Source: DASYQD01 sp963837455 (GTDB lineage: Bacteria; Acidobacteriota; Thermoanaerobaculia; Multivoradales; JAIOJS01). From it: a DNA stretch of 64,000 bases. Positions within the stretch are counted from its first letter, which is position 1. Each line of letters starts with the position of its first letter. Both the position numbers and the translations under genes were made by a program. The DNA is taken from assembly GCA_963837455.1 (NCBI GenBank), contig CAWINM010000002.1, positions 372,001-436,000 of the forward strand. The letters are read 5' to 3'. Below, one piece after another: positions 32,924-41,569 of this stretch. The notes beneath the pieces are model-generated. The model saw only the letters and a list, made by a program, of their open reading frames with translations. It had not been told where the DNA came from and made no database searches.

Positions 32924-33178
32924 CTACCCGCTATCGGACGGCTCGAGCTCGGCCAGGATCAGGCGCCGCAGCCGCTCGACGCTTCCACTCCGACCCGCGC
33001 TGGTGGCGAGCGCGCGGGCTGCCTCGCCGAGCGTGCGCACCTGCGCTGCATAGCGGCGGCAATGGCGGCACGCCAGCGTGTGGACATGAACCATGATCCG
33101 GCGCCCCAGCGAGGCGCCCTCGAGCTCCTCACCGCCCACGGCGAGGGTTACCTCGCGGCAGCTCGGCATGCCGAGCAT
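32924..33178 (-). CDS. Small zinc-finger anti-sigma-type protein
   Basis: An 84-residue protein with HVHTLACRHCRR, an H-xxx-C-xx-C motif (His33, Cys37, Cys40) and an N-terminal Cys7, the usual ligands of the zinc-binding anti-sigma domain. The ATG shares its A with the stop of the sigma gene (TGATG), so the pair is translationally coupled. There is no membrane helix, so it would be a cytoplasmic anti-sigma factor of the ZAS/ChrR-N type. Binding to the upstream sigma is inferred from the pairing. Confidence 0.7.
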   Translation of the reverse strand: MLGMPSCREVTLAVGGEELEGASLGRRIMVHVHTLACRHCRRYAAQVRTLGEAARALATSAGRSGSVERLRRLILAELEPSDSG

Positions 33179-33846
33179 CAGGGCTCCACCCCGACGCTCT
33201 TGGCTTCGAGGCACTCGCGAGTCCGGTTGCGCAGCCGGTAGAGCATCACACCCAGGTTGGTGGCGGTGACGCCGAGAATCTTACAGATCTCCGGCGTCGG
33301 GAGCCCCTCGACCTCGCGCAGGTGAAACGCCAGGCGCTGGTTCTCGGGGGAGCCCGCGAGGCAGTCCGCGAGCGCCAGCCTGATCTCTTCCACTCGGACC
33401 AGGGCGTCGGCAGCGGCGGGTGGGCGGCTCCAGCGGCCGTCGGGATGGAAGCGACTCTCCATCACCTCGTCGATGGGATCGAATCGGCGCTCCTTGCCGA
33501 GCGCCCGCCGACGCTCGGACACCTTGCGATAGAGGATGCCGAAGAGGAACGTGCGGATGTGCGAGCGACCCTCGAAGCGGGAAGCGATCTCGAGGAAGGT
33601 GGTGAAGGTCTCCTGGGTGACGTCCTCGGCCTCGTCGCGCGGGAGGCCGGTGCCGCGCGCCGCGCGCAGCACCTGTGGCAGGTAGAGCTCGACCACCTCG
33701 CGCAACGCGCCGCGGTCGCCACGGCGGATAGCTACCGCCAGTTGCTCGCCAGTCGGATCGAGACGCTCGCTGGCGGCGACCTCATCGCTGCCCGTGACCT
33801 CGGGGGTCCCGCCTGCCGTCTCTCCGCCTGCGACCTCCGTCGTCAC
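33178..33846 (-). CDS. ECF-type RNA polymerase sigma factor
   Basis: A 222-residue sigma70 family protein: region 2 LVEL/YLPQVLRAARGTGLPRDEAE, DVTQETFTTFLEIASRF, HIRTFLFGILYRKVSERRR; region 4 AFHLREVEGLPTPEICKILG and LGVMLYRLRNRTRECLE. The start is a GTG (33846) preceded by TTGGAGGG, since no ATG in the conserved region has a ribosome site. The 15-residue stretch VAGGETAGGTPEVTG forms a flexible N-terminus. It is coupled to the zinc-finger gene. Its targets are unknown. Confidence 0.85.
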   Translation of the reverse strand: MTTEVAGGETAGGTPEVTGSDEVAASERLDPTGEQLAVAIRRGDRGALREVVELYLPQVLRAARGTGLPRDEAEDVTQETFTTFLEIASRFEGRSHIRTFLFGILYRKVSERRRALGKERRFDPIDEVMESRFHPDGRWSRPPAAADALVRVEEIRLALADCLAGSPENQRLAFHLREVEGLPTPEICKILGVTATNLGVMLYRLRNRTRECLEAKSVGVEP

Positions 33847-34198
33847 GAGCCCTCCAACCGCGCGCAGCGGGCTCAGACGATAACAGCCGGCGACCCTGCG
33901 CGCCGCCCCGGCGGCCCGCGACGCCCGAGTCGACCGGCGCAAGGCGCTGGTGCGCTTGCTGCCGGTCTTCACCCGCGACGAGAGCGTCGGCATGTGGCAA
34001 GGCGCTGTGAGCGATCGCCGCCGGCGTGTGGCGACGCTGACGCCAGCGGCGGCAACCAGTCGCGCCCTCGCACGTAGATCCTCCAGGTGGGGTACCCGTC
34101 CGCCGTGGGGCGTTGGCGCGGCCACACCCCGCCCGGCCAGGCAGGGCGGTAGGGCCCGGTCGAGCGCATGCTGGCTCAGTGAGGGAGGAGGTGGCGCC
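33847..34198. other. Gene-free stretch between sigma gene and lipoprotein gene
   Basis: About 350 bases with no recognisable coding region on either strand. GAGGGAGGAGG at 34180-34192 serves the lipoprotein gene. The upstream control of the divergent sigma gene must lie here, but no clear promoter was seen. Confidence 0.35.
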
Positions 34199-34726
34199 AT
34201 GAGAGCACTGCAGACCCACGGTCTCACGCCGCTGGTGCTGGTCACCGCGATCGTCCTGCCCGGTTGCGGCAGCGCGCCGCCACCGCCGCCGGTCAGCGTC
34301 TACGGAGGCGCCAGCGAGCTCGCGGCGCTGGCGGGTACCTGGAACGGCCAGTATTGGAGCGCCGACACCGGCCGCAGCGGCACCATTCGCTTCGAGCTGG
34401 CGGCGGATGGCACCGGTGCCGCCGGCGAGGTGCTGATGCAAACGATCGACCGGCCCGGCGACCGCACGCCGGCCAACGCGCGCCCTGACGTGCCGGCCGT
34501 CCAGTCGCTCGCCATCCGCTTCGTGCGCGTCGCCGATGGCGCCGGCCTGAGCGTGAGCGGGACACTCGAGCCCTATCGCGATCCCGACTGCGGCTGCGTG
34601 CTGTCGACCACTTTCGTTGGCCAGCTGCAGGGGGACGTGCTCGCCGGCACCTTCGTCAGCAACGGCGGCCCCGGGCACCCGGCCGCCCACGGCAAGTGGC
34701 GGGCGGAGCGGGCACACCCGGGCTGA
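34199..34726 (+). CDS. Predicted lipoprotein
   Basis: A 175-residue protein with a lipoprotein signal (PLVLVTAIVLPGCGS; lipobox LPGC). The mature domain starts LAALAGTWNGQYWSADTGRS and has GTIRFELAADGTGAAGEV and SGTLEPYRDPDCGCVLSTTF, giving the impression of a small beta-barrel or lipocalin-like fold. GAGGGAGGAGG precedes the ATG. A short relic repeating the LEPYRD codons and the end of this gene lies at 35860-35915. Function unknown. Confidence 0.72.
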   Translation: MRALQTHGLTPLVLVTAIVLPGCGSAPPPPPVSVYGGASELAALAGTWNGQYWSADTGRSGTIRFELAADGTGAAGEVLMQTIDRPGDRTPANARPDVPAVQSLAIRFVRVADGAGLSVSGTLEPYRDPDCGCVLSTTFVGQLQGDVLAGTFVSNGGPGHPAAHGKWRAERAHPG

Positions 34727-34805
34727 GGGCGGGCGGCACGCCCGCGCCAACGCAATCCCAGGGGATCGGGAGAGGGCATGGGTCCTCGAGGTCGCCAACC
34801 ACTCT

Positions 34806-34834
34806 TTGGCGCTAGCTAGAACGTTCTATATAAT
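34806..34834 (+). promoter_or_regulatory. tetR promoter with palindromic operator in the spacer
   Basis: TTGGCG (34806-34811), a 17-bp spacer and a perfect TATAAT (34829-34834). The spacer ends in a perfect 12-bp palindrome TAGAACGTTCTA (34817-34828), a natural site for the TetR dimer encoded next. The -10 box ends 7 nt before the ATG at 34842, predicting a leaderless, autorepressed transcript. Confidence 0.75.
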
Positions 34835-34841
34835 CAGAGCC

Positions 34842-35423
34842 ATGCCCGCACGCCCCTCGAGCCGCGACCGCATGCTCGATTCCGCCGAAGCGCTGATGCG
34901 CGAGCGCGGCCTCGCCGCCACCGGAATCAAGGAGATCGCGGCACGCGGCAAGGCGCCCATCGGCTCGGTCTATCACCACTTTCCCGGCGGCAAGAAGGAG
35001 CTCGGCTCGCTCGCGCTCGAACGACACGGCGCGAAGGCGGGCCGCCTCATCGATGCCGCTTTCAGCGGTGAGGGGCCGGTTGCCGACCGCGTTCGGACGC
35101 TCTTCCGCACCGCCGCGCGGGGATTCGAGCAGAGCGGCGCCCGCCGGAGCTGCGCCATCGGCAACGTCACCCTCGGCCTTGGCGCCACCGAGGAAGAGCT
35201 TCGCGCTCTCTGCTCCGGCGCCTTCGAAAGCTGGGTGCGGTTGATCGAGCGGCGGCTGCCGTGGCGCCGCGTCGCCGCGCGCCGGTCTTTCGCGGAAATG
35301 GTCGTCGTGGCGCTCGAAGGCGCATTCGTGATCGGCCGGGCCCGGCGCTCCGGCAAGCCGTTCCTCACGGCCGGCGAGTGGCTCGCGGCCACGGCACGAG
35401 CCCTGGACGGGGAGGCGAGATGA
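34842..35423 (+). CDS. TetR/AcrR-family repressor
   Basis: A 193-residue regulator: SRDRMLDSAEALMRERGLAA, recognition segment IKEIAARGKAPIGSVYHHFP and GGKKELGSLALERHG are the TetR helix-turn-helix and linker; the C-terminal ligand domain has FEQSGARRSCAIGNVTLGLG, similar to the LmrA/YxaF subgroup. The ATG fits the promoter above; there is no ribosome site, consistent with a leaderless message. Its stop overlaps the DUF3224 start (ATGA), so it controls that gene too. Confidence 0.9.
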   Translation: MPARPSSRDRMLDSAEALMRERGLAATGIKEIAARGKAPIGSVYHHFPGGKKELGSLALERHGAKAGRLIDAAFSGEGPVADRVRTLFRTAARGFEQSGARRSCAIGNVTLGLGATEEELRALCSGAFESWVRLIERRLPWRRVAARRSFAEMVVVALEGAFVIGRARRSGKPFLTAGEWLAATARALDGEAR

Positions 35424-35830
35424 ACACCCAGGCAAAGGCGGTTTTCGAGATCACCTCGTGGGACGAGAAGGCATGGCTCGAGATGCAGGACGGCACGAAG
35501 CTCACGCGCGCCAGCGTCACCAAGGTGTATCGCGGCGACGTCGCGGGGGAGGCGCGCTCCGAGACGCTGATGCACTATCGCGCCGATGGGTCCGCAACGT
35601 TCACCGGCTTCGAGCGCATCGAAGGCACGCTCGCCGGGCGCCGCGGCAGCTTCGTGCTCCAGGCGAGCGGAGTCTATAGGGACGGCACGGCGACCTGCGT
35701 GTGCACCGTCGTGCCGGGTTCGGCCTCCGAGGACCTCGGAGGTCTAGCCGGCGAGGCGCGCTACGTCGCCACCCACGCGGACTACCCGAACGTCCCGCTC
35801 ACCATGGACTATCGGCTCGACACCGCCTGA
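35420..35830 (+). CDS. DUF3224-type protein
   Basis: A 136-residue protein with FEITSWDEKAWLEMQDGTKL, ASVTKVYRGDVAGEARSETL, GSATFTGFERIEGTLAGRRG and FVLQASGVYRDGTATCVCTV, matching the DUF3224 beta-barrel family, small proteins often paired with TetR regulators. The ATG overlaps the TetR stop. Enzymatic activity is unknown; ligand binding is plausible given the fold. Confidence 0.8.
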   Translation: MNTQAKAVFEITSWDEKAWLEMQDGTKLTRASVTKVYRGDVAGEARSETLMHYRADGSATFTGFERIEGTLAGRRGSFVLQASGVYRDGTATCVCTVVPGSASEDLGGLAGEARYVATHADYPNVPLTMDYRLDTA

Positions 35831-35859
35831 CCGGCACCTGGCGCGCTTCACCGGGCTGC

Positions 35860-35915
35860 ATGCTCGAGCCCTATCGTGACCGCCGGGCTAAGGGCGGGAG
35901 GCGCGCCGGGGGATC
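35860..35915 (+). repeat. Relic repeat of the 34199 lipoprotein gene end
   Basis: CTCGAGCCCTATCG, identical to the LEPYR codons at about 34566, is followed directly by CGGGCTAAGGGCGGG, close to the CGGGCTGAGGGCGGG around that gene's stop. About 130 bases that separate these strings in the gene are absent here. It looks like a deleted copy of the 3' end. Confidence 0.4.
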
Positions 35916-35920
35916 CCCTC

Positions 35921-37876
35921 CTAGCGGCGGTCGCGGGTCAGCATCCAGCGGTAGAGCACGACGATCAGGGTGATGAACGAGACCACCCCCAGCACCTTGG
36001 CGGGGGCGAAGCTCTCCGGCACGAGGGCGAGCGGCGCCTCGTTCCTGCTGGCGACGATGAGCCCGGAGTTGAGGACGCCGAACAGGCTCTCGCCGACGAT
36101 CAGCCCGGAGGCGACGAGAACCCCGAGCCGGTCCAGCCGCGCGCCCTGGGGCCGGCCCTTGACACGCTCGTTGTACCAGTGGCCGATGACGGCGCCGACC
36201 ACCACCGCGAAGGTCGCCGACATCGGCAGGTAGATGCCGATGCCCACCGCGAGCGGCGGGATGCGGAGCCGGCGGAGCACCCCCAGGGTCTCGTCGACGA
36301 GGATCACTCCCAAGCCCACCACCAGGCCGATGCCGATCATCTTCCAGTCGAGGTTGCCGCCGATCACCCCCTGGGCCAGCGCCGAGATGAGCGTCGCCTG
36401 CGGCGCCGGCAGCGGGTTCGAGGCGATGACGCCGACGTTGGGGGCGCCGGCGAAGCCGTTGGAGTGGGCGAGCAGGTTGAGGATGGGTGGGATCACCAGG
36501 GCGCCGGCGATGACGCCGACGACGAGGGCGATCTGCTGGCGGCGCGGCGAGGCGCCGACCAGCTGCCCGGTCTTGAGGTCCTGCAGGTTGTCGTTGGAGA
36601 TCGTCGCGCAGGCGAAGACGATGGCGGTGACGAAGAGGGCGAAGGCGACGAGCGGCAGGCGGGTCTCCGCGCTCGGGTGGACGGCGACCACCAGCATGGT
36701 GGCGCAGATGACGATCGACAGGATCCCGACCCCCGAGATGGGGCTGTTCGACGCTCCGATGAGCCCCGCCATGTAACCGCAGATCGCGGCGATGAGGAAG
36801 CCGCCGACGAGGACGAACGGCACGGTGAGGAGGACCAGTGTCGTAACGTTCGCGGCAAGCGGCGTGCCGGAGACGAAGTTGGCCGCCAGCCCCGCCGCGA
36901 GGGCGAGGCACACCAGGGTGAGGCCGATGATCCAGCCCGGCGGCAGGTCGCGGTCGCGCTCGTCACCCTGCGCCGCCGCCCGCGAGCTGGCCATCGTGCT
37001 CACCAGCCCGCCGACCACCGGCTTGGCCAGCTTGGCGAGCGTCCAGATGGCGGCGATGGCGATGGTGCCGGCGCCGATGAAGCGGACCTGGTGGCTCCAG
37101 ATGCCACCGGTGTGGGCCGCCAGCGTGACGCCGGCGGCGGCGGGCTGCAGGTGGGTGAGGATGGGCACCGCGCCCGCCCAGGCGATGAGCAGCCCGAGCA
37201 GCATGGCGATGCCGACGGAGAGCCCGACCAGGTGACCGGCCCCGAGCAGCGCCAGCGAGAAGGCGATGTCGTAGCCGCTGGCGGCGCCGGCGCCGAGGCC
37301 GAAGAATCCGGCCACCCCGCCGGCGGCCACTCGCGTCGCGGCGAAGATGGCGAGCCCCGCCGAGGAGACCGCGCCGTAGATCACCGCCATCAACCCCTCG
37401 CGCGCCTCGCCGGCGTCGTCGCCGGTCTCGCCTCGCCTGCCCGAGCCGACCCGCAGGACCTCCGCCGCGGCGACCCCCTCCGGGTACGGCAGGTCCGAAT
37501 TGGTGACCAGGGCACGCCGCAGGGGGATGGTGAACAGCACGCCGAGGATGCCGCCGGCGACGCAGACCAGCGACGAGCTCCAGAACGGGAATCCCTTCCA
37601 CCAGCCGATGATCACCAGGCCGGGCAGCACGAAGATGATCGCCGACAGCGTGCCGGCCGCCGAGGCCACCGTCTGCACGATGTTGTTCTCGAGGATCGAC
37701 GAGTCCTTCACCATGCTCAGGATCGCCATCGAGATCACCGCCGCCGGGATCGACGAGGCGAAGGTCAGCCCCACCTTGAGCCCGAGGTAGACGTTGGCGG
37801 CGGTGAAGACGGTGGTGATCAGGGCTCCGAGCACGAGGCCGCGAAAGGAGAGCTCTCTCGGCATTGGCAGATCCAT
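35921..37876 (-). CDS. OPT-family oligopeptide/metal-chelate transporter
   Basis: A 651-residue polytopic membrane protein of the OPT family: ELSFRGLVLGALITTVFTAA, NVYLGLKVGLTFASSIPAAV, ENNIVQTVASAAGTLSAIIF, DLPYPEGVAAAEVLRVG, SNDNLQDLKTGQLVGASP and NPLPAPQATLISALAQGVIG. About 15 helices can be drawn. Prokaryotic OPT proteins carry peptides or metal chelates; substrate not determined. It begins MDLPMPRELSF, close to the family start. Monocistronic in appearance. Confidence 0.9.
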   Translation of the reverse strand: MDLPMPRELSFRGLVLGALITTVFTAANVYLGLKVGLTFASSIPAAVISMAILSMVKDSSILENNIVQTVASAAGTLSAIIFVLPGLVIIGWWKGFPFWSSSLVCVAGGILGVLFTIPLRRALVTNSDLPYPEGVAAAEVLRVGSGRRGETGDDAGEAREGLMAVIYGAVSSAGLAIFAATRVAAGGVAGFFGLGAGAASGYDIAFSLALLGAGHLVGLSVGIAMLLGLLIAWAGAVPILTHLQPAAAGVTLAAHTGGIWSHQVRFIGAGTIAIAAIWTLAKLAKPVVGGLVSTMASSRAAAQGDERDRDLPPGWIIGLTLVCLALAAGLAANFVSGTPLAANVTTLVLLTVPFVLVGGFLIAAICGYMAGLIGASNSPISGVGILSIVICATMLVVAVHPSAETRLPLVAFALFVTAIVFACATISNDNLQDLKTGQLVGASPRRQQIALVVGVIAGALVIPPILNLLAHSNGFAGAPNVGVIASNPLPAPQATLISALAQGVIGGNLDWKMIGIGLVVGLGVILVDETLGVLRRLRIPPLAVGIGIYLPMSATFAVVVGAVIGHWYNERVKGRPQGARLDRLGVLVASGLIVGESLFGVLNSGLIVASRNEAPLALVPESFAPAKVLGVVSFITLIVVLYRWMLTRDRR

Positions 37877-38151
37877 CCCCTTGGCCGCGTTGCGGCGTTC
37901 CGGAGTCGATTTCCGCGGAGCCGGCGGCGGCCGCCGGTCCTCGCCCGTGCTGCGACCACGGTGGGGTGGATGCTAACCGAGTGGGGCCAAAATGGGCGCG
38001 GCTGGGCGCGAGCCCGCGCCCGGCTCGCAATCGAGGCGGGTGCAGGCAGCTCGCCGCCCGGGCCGGGGGTCGGTGGGAGCGCGGAGCGTCTACAGCCCGG
38101 CGAGCGCTCTCCTCATCGGCCGGATCGTCGCGCGGCGCACGCCGGCCGGCA

Positions 38152-38616
38152 TCAGTGCGGATGCGGCAGTGCGTGGCCGACGGCGCGCAGGGTTGCGGCC
38201 ACGTCGGTGTCGAGCGGCCCGTCGTAGGTGCCGATGACCGCGGGCCTCGCCTGCATCGCGATGTCGTCGAGCGAGACGATCCCGATCAGGCGACCGTCGT
38301 CGTCGAGCACCGGCAGGCGGCGGACGTGGTGGGAGCGCATGATCACCATCGCCTCCGCCGGGCGGTCCTCTGGTCCGCAGGACCAGATCTCCTCGCGCAT
38401 CGCCGCTGCCGCTCTGGCCTCGGAGGGTCGCCGGTCGGTCGAGCACAGGTAGCTGCTGATGTCACGGTCGGTGAGGAAGCCTACGAGCTTGCCGCCGTCG
38501 CCGCAGACGGGCAGGCTGCCGCAGCCCGCCCGGATCATCCTCTTCCCTGCCGTGCCAAGGTCGTCGGTGGCCTGGCAGGTGACCACTTCGCGCGCCATCA
38601 GGTCTCGGATTCTCAT
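38152..38616 (-). CDS. Tandem CBS-domain protein
   Basis: A 154-residue protein with two CBS domains: IRDLMAREVVTCQATDDLGT, SLPVCGDGGKLVGFLTDRDI; then EIWSCGPEDRPAEAMVIMRS, VRRLPVLDDDGRLIGIVSLD. CBS pairs bind adenine nucleotides. CAGGGAGGG lies before the ATG. Similar modules occur in the site-2 proteases at 16050 and 39921; here it stands alone. Regulatory partner unknown. Confidence 0.85.
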   Translation of the reverse strand: MRIRDLMAREVVTCQATDDLGTAGKRMIRAGCGSLPVCGDGGKLVGFLTDRDISSYLCSTDRRPSEARAAAAMREEIWSCGPEDRPAEAMVIMRSHHVRRLPVLDDDGRLIGIVSLDDIAMQARPAVIGTYDGPLDTDVAATLRAVGHALPHPH

Positions 38617-38815
38617 CGGGTGCCCTCCCTGGTGGACCGTCCGAGGTGTCGTCAACGGTGGACGTGTGTCCGTCGCCAGCGTACGGGCGGGCCTCGCGGG
38701 CTGCCGCCGAGCGCCCGGGTGGGGGTGAGCACCATCGCCGGTGGGGTAGCCGACCCGCCGGCCCGGGCGGGCGGCGCCCCACCCCGGCGCGGATCGTCGC
38801 GGTAAGGTGCCGCTC

Positions 38816-39853
38816 GTGAGTGCGGCGCCGACCCGACATGCCGACCCCGGTGGCGGCCCGGAGCCAGCCGTGGAGGGCACCGTCGGCGCGAGCTCGGCCT
38901 CGCCATCCGGCTGGTGGCGTCGCGTCGGGTGGCTCACCAGCCTGCTGCTGCTCGCGGCGGTGGTGCTCGTCGGCACGCATCGCACCGAGGAGCGCGAGCT
39001 CGCCGAGCTGCTGCGGCGGGCCCGTCCGCTCTGGCTCCTGGCTGCGCTCGTCCCGCAGGCGCTCACCTACGTCTGTGCCGCCGGAGTGTGGCAGCGGGTG
39101 CTGGCACGGGGCGGCGACCGCCGTCGCCTGACGCGCCTGGTCCCCCTCGGGCTCGCCAAGCTCTTCGCCGATCAGGCGCTGCCGTCCCTCGGCCTCGCCG
39201 GCAACGTCTTCGTGGTGCGGGCGTTGGTGCGGCGCGGGGTCGGCCGGGCCCTCGCCGTCGGCGCTCTCCTCGTCGACATGGTGGCGTATCGGCTGGCCTA
39301 CGCGCTGGCGCTTCTCACCGCCCTGGTGGTGCTCGCGGGCTACGGTGAGCTCGGGGCGACGACGCTCGCGTTGGCCGCCGTCTTCTCCCTGGTGGCGCTG
39401 CTCGCGCCGCTGCTGCTGTTGCCGGCGCGGCAGCGCCTCGAACGGCTGCCGGCGCGCTGGCGCCGCCTACCCGCCGTCCAGCGCACCGTGGAAGCGCTCG
39501 CCGAGGCGCCGCCCGAGCTGCTGAGGGATGCGCCACTGCTGGCGGAGACCAGCGCCCTCGAGCTGTCGATCTTCCTCCTCGACGCCGCGACCCTGGCGAT
39601 GATGCTCCTCGCCGTCGGCCACCCTGTGTCGCCGCCGCTCGCGCTCGCCGGCTTCGTCATCGCCTCGGTGGCGGGCTCGCTCGCCTTCGTGCCCGGCGGG
39701 CTGGGGGTCTTCGAGGGCGCCTCGGTGGCGGCGCTGCACCTGCTGGGCGTCCCCATCGGTGCCGGCCTTGCCGCCACGCTGCTGCTGCGCGGCTACACCT
39801 TCTGGCTGCCGATGCTTCCGGGGCTGTGGATGGCGCGGCGGGAAGCCCGCTGA
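38816..39853 (+). CDS. LPG synthase-like (UPF0104) membrane protein
   Basis: A 345-residue membrane protein of the lysylphosphatidylglycerol-synthase transmembrane/AglD group: LTSLLLLAAVVLVGTHRTEE, FADQALPSLGLAGNVFVVRA, DMVAYRLAYALALLTALVVL, and a C-terminal GFVIASVAGSLAFVPGGLGV followed by FEGASVAALHLLGVP, the family hallmark. The cytoplasmic aminoacyl-transferase domain is absent, so it is more likely a flippase-like or lipid-carrier protein. The GTG at 38816 is chosen because TAAGG lies 8 nt upstream; a GTG at 38807 is also in frame. Confidence 0.78.
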   Translation: MSAAPTRHADPGGGPEPAVEGTVGASSASPSGWWRRVGWLTSLLLLAAVVLVGTHRTEERELAELLRRARPLWLLAALVPQALTYVCAAGVWQRVLARGGDRRRLTRLVPLGLAKLFADQALPSLGLAGNVFVVRALVRRGVGRALAVGALLVDMVAYRLAYALALLTALVVLAGYGELGATTLALAAVFSLVALLAPLLLLPARQRLERLPARWRRLPAVQRTVEALAEAPPELLRDAPLLAETSALELSIFLLDAATLAMMLLAVGHPVSPPLALAGFVIASVAGSLAFVPGGLGVFEGASVAALHLLGVPIGAGLAATLLLRGYTFWLPMLPGLWMARREAR

Positions 39854-39920
39854 GCGTCCGCCGCCAGGAGTCCGCGCCACCTCGGCGCCCGCGGCGAGGT
39901 CGACGTCGCCCGCGAGCGGG

Positions 39921-41030
39921 TCACGCCCGCATCGCCGAGCGGATGGCCACCAGCTCGGCGATGTTCTCGGGCGTCACCAGCCCGACCAGGCGGCCGTCGC
40001 GCGCCACCGGCACCAGCGGGCAGCCGCTCTCGTGCATCAGCGCGACGGCGCGCTCGAGCGGGTCGGACTCGTCGACCGTCGCGCACCCAGGTCGCATGAT
40101 GTCGCGGACTCGGGTGCCGAGGCCGTCGCCGGCGAGGGCCTTCATGAGGTCGGAGCGAGTGAGCACGCCGAGCACCGCCTCGCCGTCGTTGCCGTGGGAG
40201 GTGACCGGGAAGTCGTGCTGCGCACCCGCCAGCAGCTCGTCGGCGGCGGCGCGCAGGGTGTCGTCGACGGCGAGCACCTGGAACCGACGCTGCATGCCGG
40301 CGGCCACCGGCAGCCCGTCGAGGGCGGAGTGGCTCTCGGTCGCGCGCAGCTCGCCGGCGGCGGTGATCCAGACGAAGAGGGCGATGAGGATCAGCATAGG
40401 CGACTTGGCGAACAGCCCGACCAGCGCGAACACGATGGCGACGCCCTGGCCGATGGCGGCGGCGATGCGCGTCGCGCGCGTGCGGCCCAGACGCATTGCC
40501 AGCAGCGCCCGCAGGATGCGGCCGCCGTCCATGGGGAAGGCGGGGATCAGGTTGAACACCACGAGCCAGATGTTGAGGGCGGCGAGGCTGGCCAGGAAGT
40601 GGCCGAGGTGGAAGCTCGGGCTGTCGACCGCGAGCAACGCCACCAAGCTCTCGCGCCAGGCGAGGCCGGTGAGCAGCACGATGAGCGCGGCGATGACGAC
40701 GTTGACGAGCGGGCCGGCGACCGCGACCGCGAGCTCCTGCGACGGCTTTTCCGGGATGCGCTCGAGCGAGGCGACGCCGCCGATGGGGAGAAGCGTGATG
40801 TCGCGCGTGCGCACGCCGTAGCCCCTCGCTACCAGGGCGTGCCCGAGCTCGTGGAGGACGACGCAGAGGAAGATCGCGAGCACGAAGCTGGCCGAGGTGA
40901 CTCCGCTGGCCAGGGTACCGCCCTGCTTGGCGCCGCTGGCACCGATCCACAGCAGCAGGATCAGGAAGGTCCAATGGACCCGGATGGGGATGCCGGCGAT
41001 CCTGGCGACGGTGAGCGAGCCGGAGAGCAT
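39921..41030 (-). CDS. Site-2 (M50) protease with two CBS domains
   Basis: A 369-residue intramembrane metalloprotease: IPIRVHWTFLILLLWIGASG, zinc motif VLHELGHALVARGYG, DITLLPIGGVASLERIP, and NLIPAFPMDGGRILRALLAM with the Asp ligand. A CBS pair follows (FQVLAVDDTLRAAADELLAG; RVRDIMRPGCATVDESDPLE). It resembles Rip3/SpoIVFB-like proteases regulated by nucleotides. It is the intact counterpart of the broken gene at 16050. A TACAAT sequence ends 8 nt before the ATG, again suggesting a leaderless start, but no -35 fits. Confidence 0.88.
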   Translation of the reverse strand: MLSGSLTVARIAGIPIRVHWTFLILLLWIGASGAKQGGTLASGVTSASFVLAIFLCVVLHELGHALVARGYGVRTRDITLLPIGGVASLERIPEKPSQELAVAVAGPLVNVVIAALIVLLTGLAWRESLVALLAVDSPSFHLGHFLASLAALNIWLVVFNLIPAFPMDGGRILRALLAMRLGRTRATRIAAAIGQGVAIVFALVGLFAKSPMLILIALFVWITAAGELRATESHSALDGLPVAAGMQRRFQVLAVDDTLRAAADELLAGAQHDFPVTSHGNDGEAVLGVLTRSDLMKALAGDGLGTRVRDIMRPGCATVDESDPLERAVALMHESGCPLVPVARDGRLVGLVTPENIAELVAIRSAMRA

Positions 41031-41152
41031 CGAGGTCGATTGTAGCCGGCTCGAAGGCGCCCACCGGTGGCGCGCCGCGGCGGTGGCCGCGTTGCCGACG
41101 ATCCGTCGATCTGACAGAGTCGAGCGGTTTCCGGCGGGACCGGGCATCGGGA

Positions 41153-41291
41153 GTGGGCATGGAGTCTCCCGCGGACACACGCAGCGACGGCGACCTGGGA
41201 GCGCGAGCCTCGGCGGTGCGCCTCGGCGGCGCCGCTGTCGGCGCCCAGCGTCACGTCTGCACCTTCTTCCGGCACGCGGACGAAGAGTGCC
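41153..41291 (+). pseudogene. MEDS-like sensory domain, N-terminal fragment
   Basis: The first 46 or so residues, with GGAAVGAQRHVCTFFRHADE followed by ECRV, resemble the beginning of MEDS (DcmR sensory) domain proteins (consensus HVCAFF...DEEYRV). Nothing further of that domain follows; the frame continues into antisense-like sequence from the next fragment. Non-functional on its face. Confidence 0.45.
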
Positions 41292-41300
41292 GGGTGCGGC

Positions 41301-41413
41301 ACCCAGACCCTGCGCGTCGACGTGCGGGTGATCGCCGCCTCCAACCGCGACCTGCAGGCCGCCGTCGCCGGGGTAGCTTCCGTGCCGAGCTCTTCTACCG
41401 CCTCAACGCTGGG
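41301..41413 (+). pseudogene. Sigma54-dependent activator AAA+ fragment
   Basis: TLRVDVRVIAASNRDLQAAV, then after a one-base slip SFRAELFYRLNAGRP, corresponds to the sensor I region of NtrC-type AAA+ activators (consensus DVRVIAATNRDL...FREDLFYRLN). Only about 37 residues survive; Walker A, GAFTGA and the DNA-binding domain are absent. It lies between two other fragments. Confidence 0.55.
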
Positions 41414-41555
41414 CGTCCCCTCCTCGGCCCAGGAGTCGAAGGTCGAGGCGCACGGCATCGAGGTCATCCAGTTCCTGGCCCGCTGCGAGAGCGCGGGCCT
41501 GCGGCTTCACAACTGTCCTGGCTCCGTCCGAGAGGGATCGGCCAGGACCGCTGAC
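41414..41555 (+). pseudogene. STAS-like domain C-terminal fragment
   Basis: In a third frame, ESKVEAHGIEVIQFLARCES followed by AGLRLHNCPGSVREG resembles the last strand and helix of STAS/anti-anti-sigma domain proteins (consensus V...G...L..L...G..L.N.P..VRE). The N-terminus is missing. It ends just before the Dps ribosome site. Confidence 0.4.
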
Positions 41556-41569
41556 GAGAGGAGATCACC

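Noticed and set aside
35876..38227. 783-codon open frame on the plus strand
   Set aside because: Antisense to the OPT transporter, which has clear family motifs and helices; shadow.
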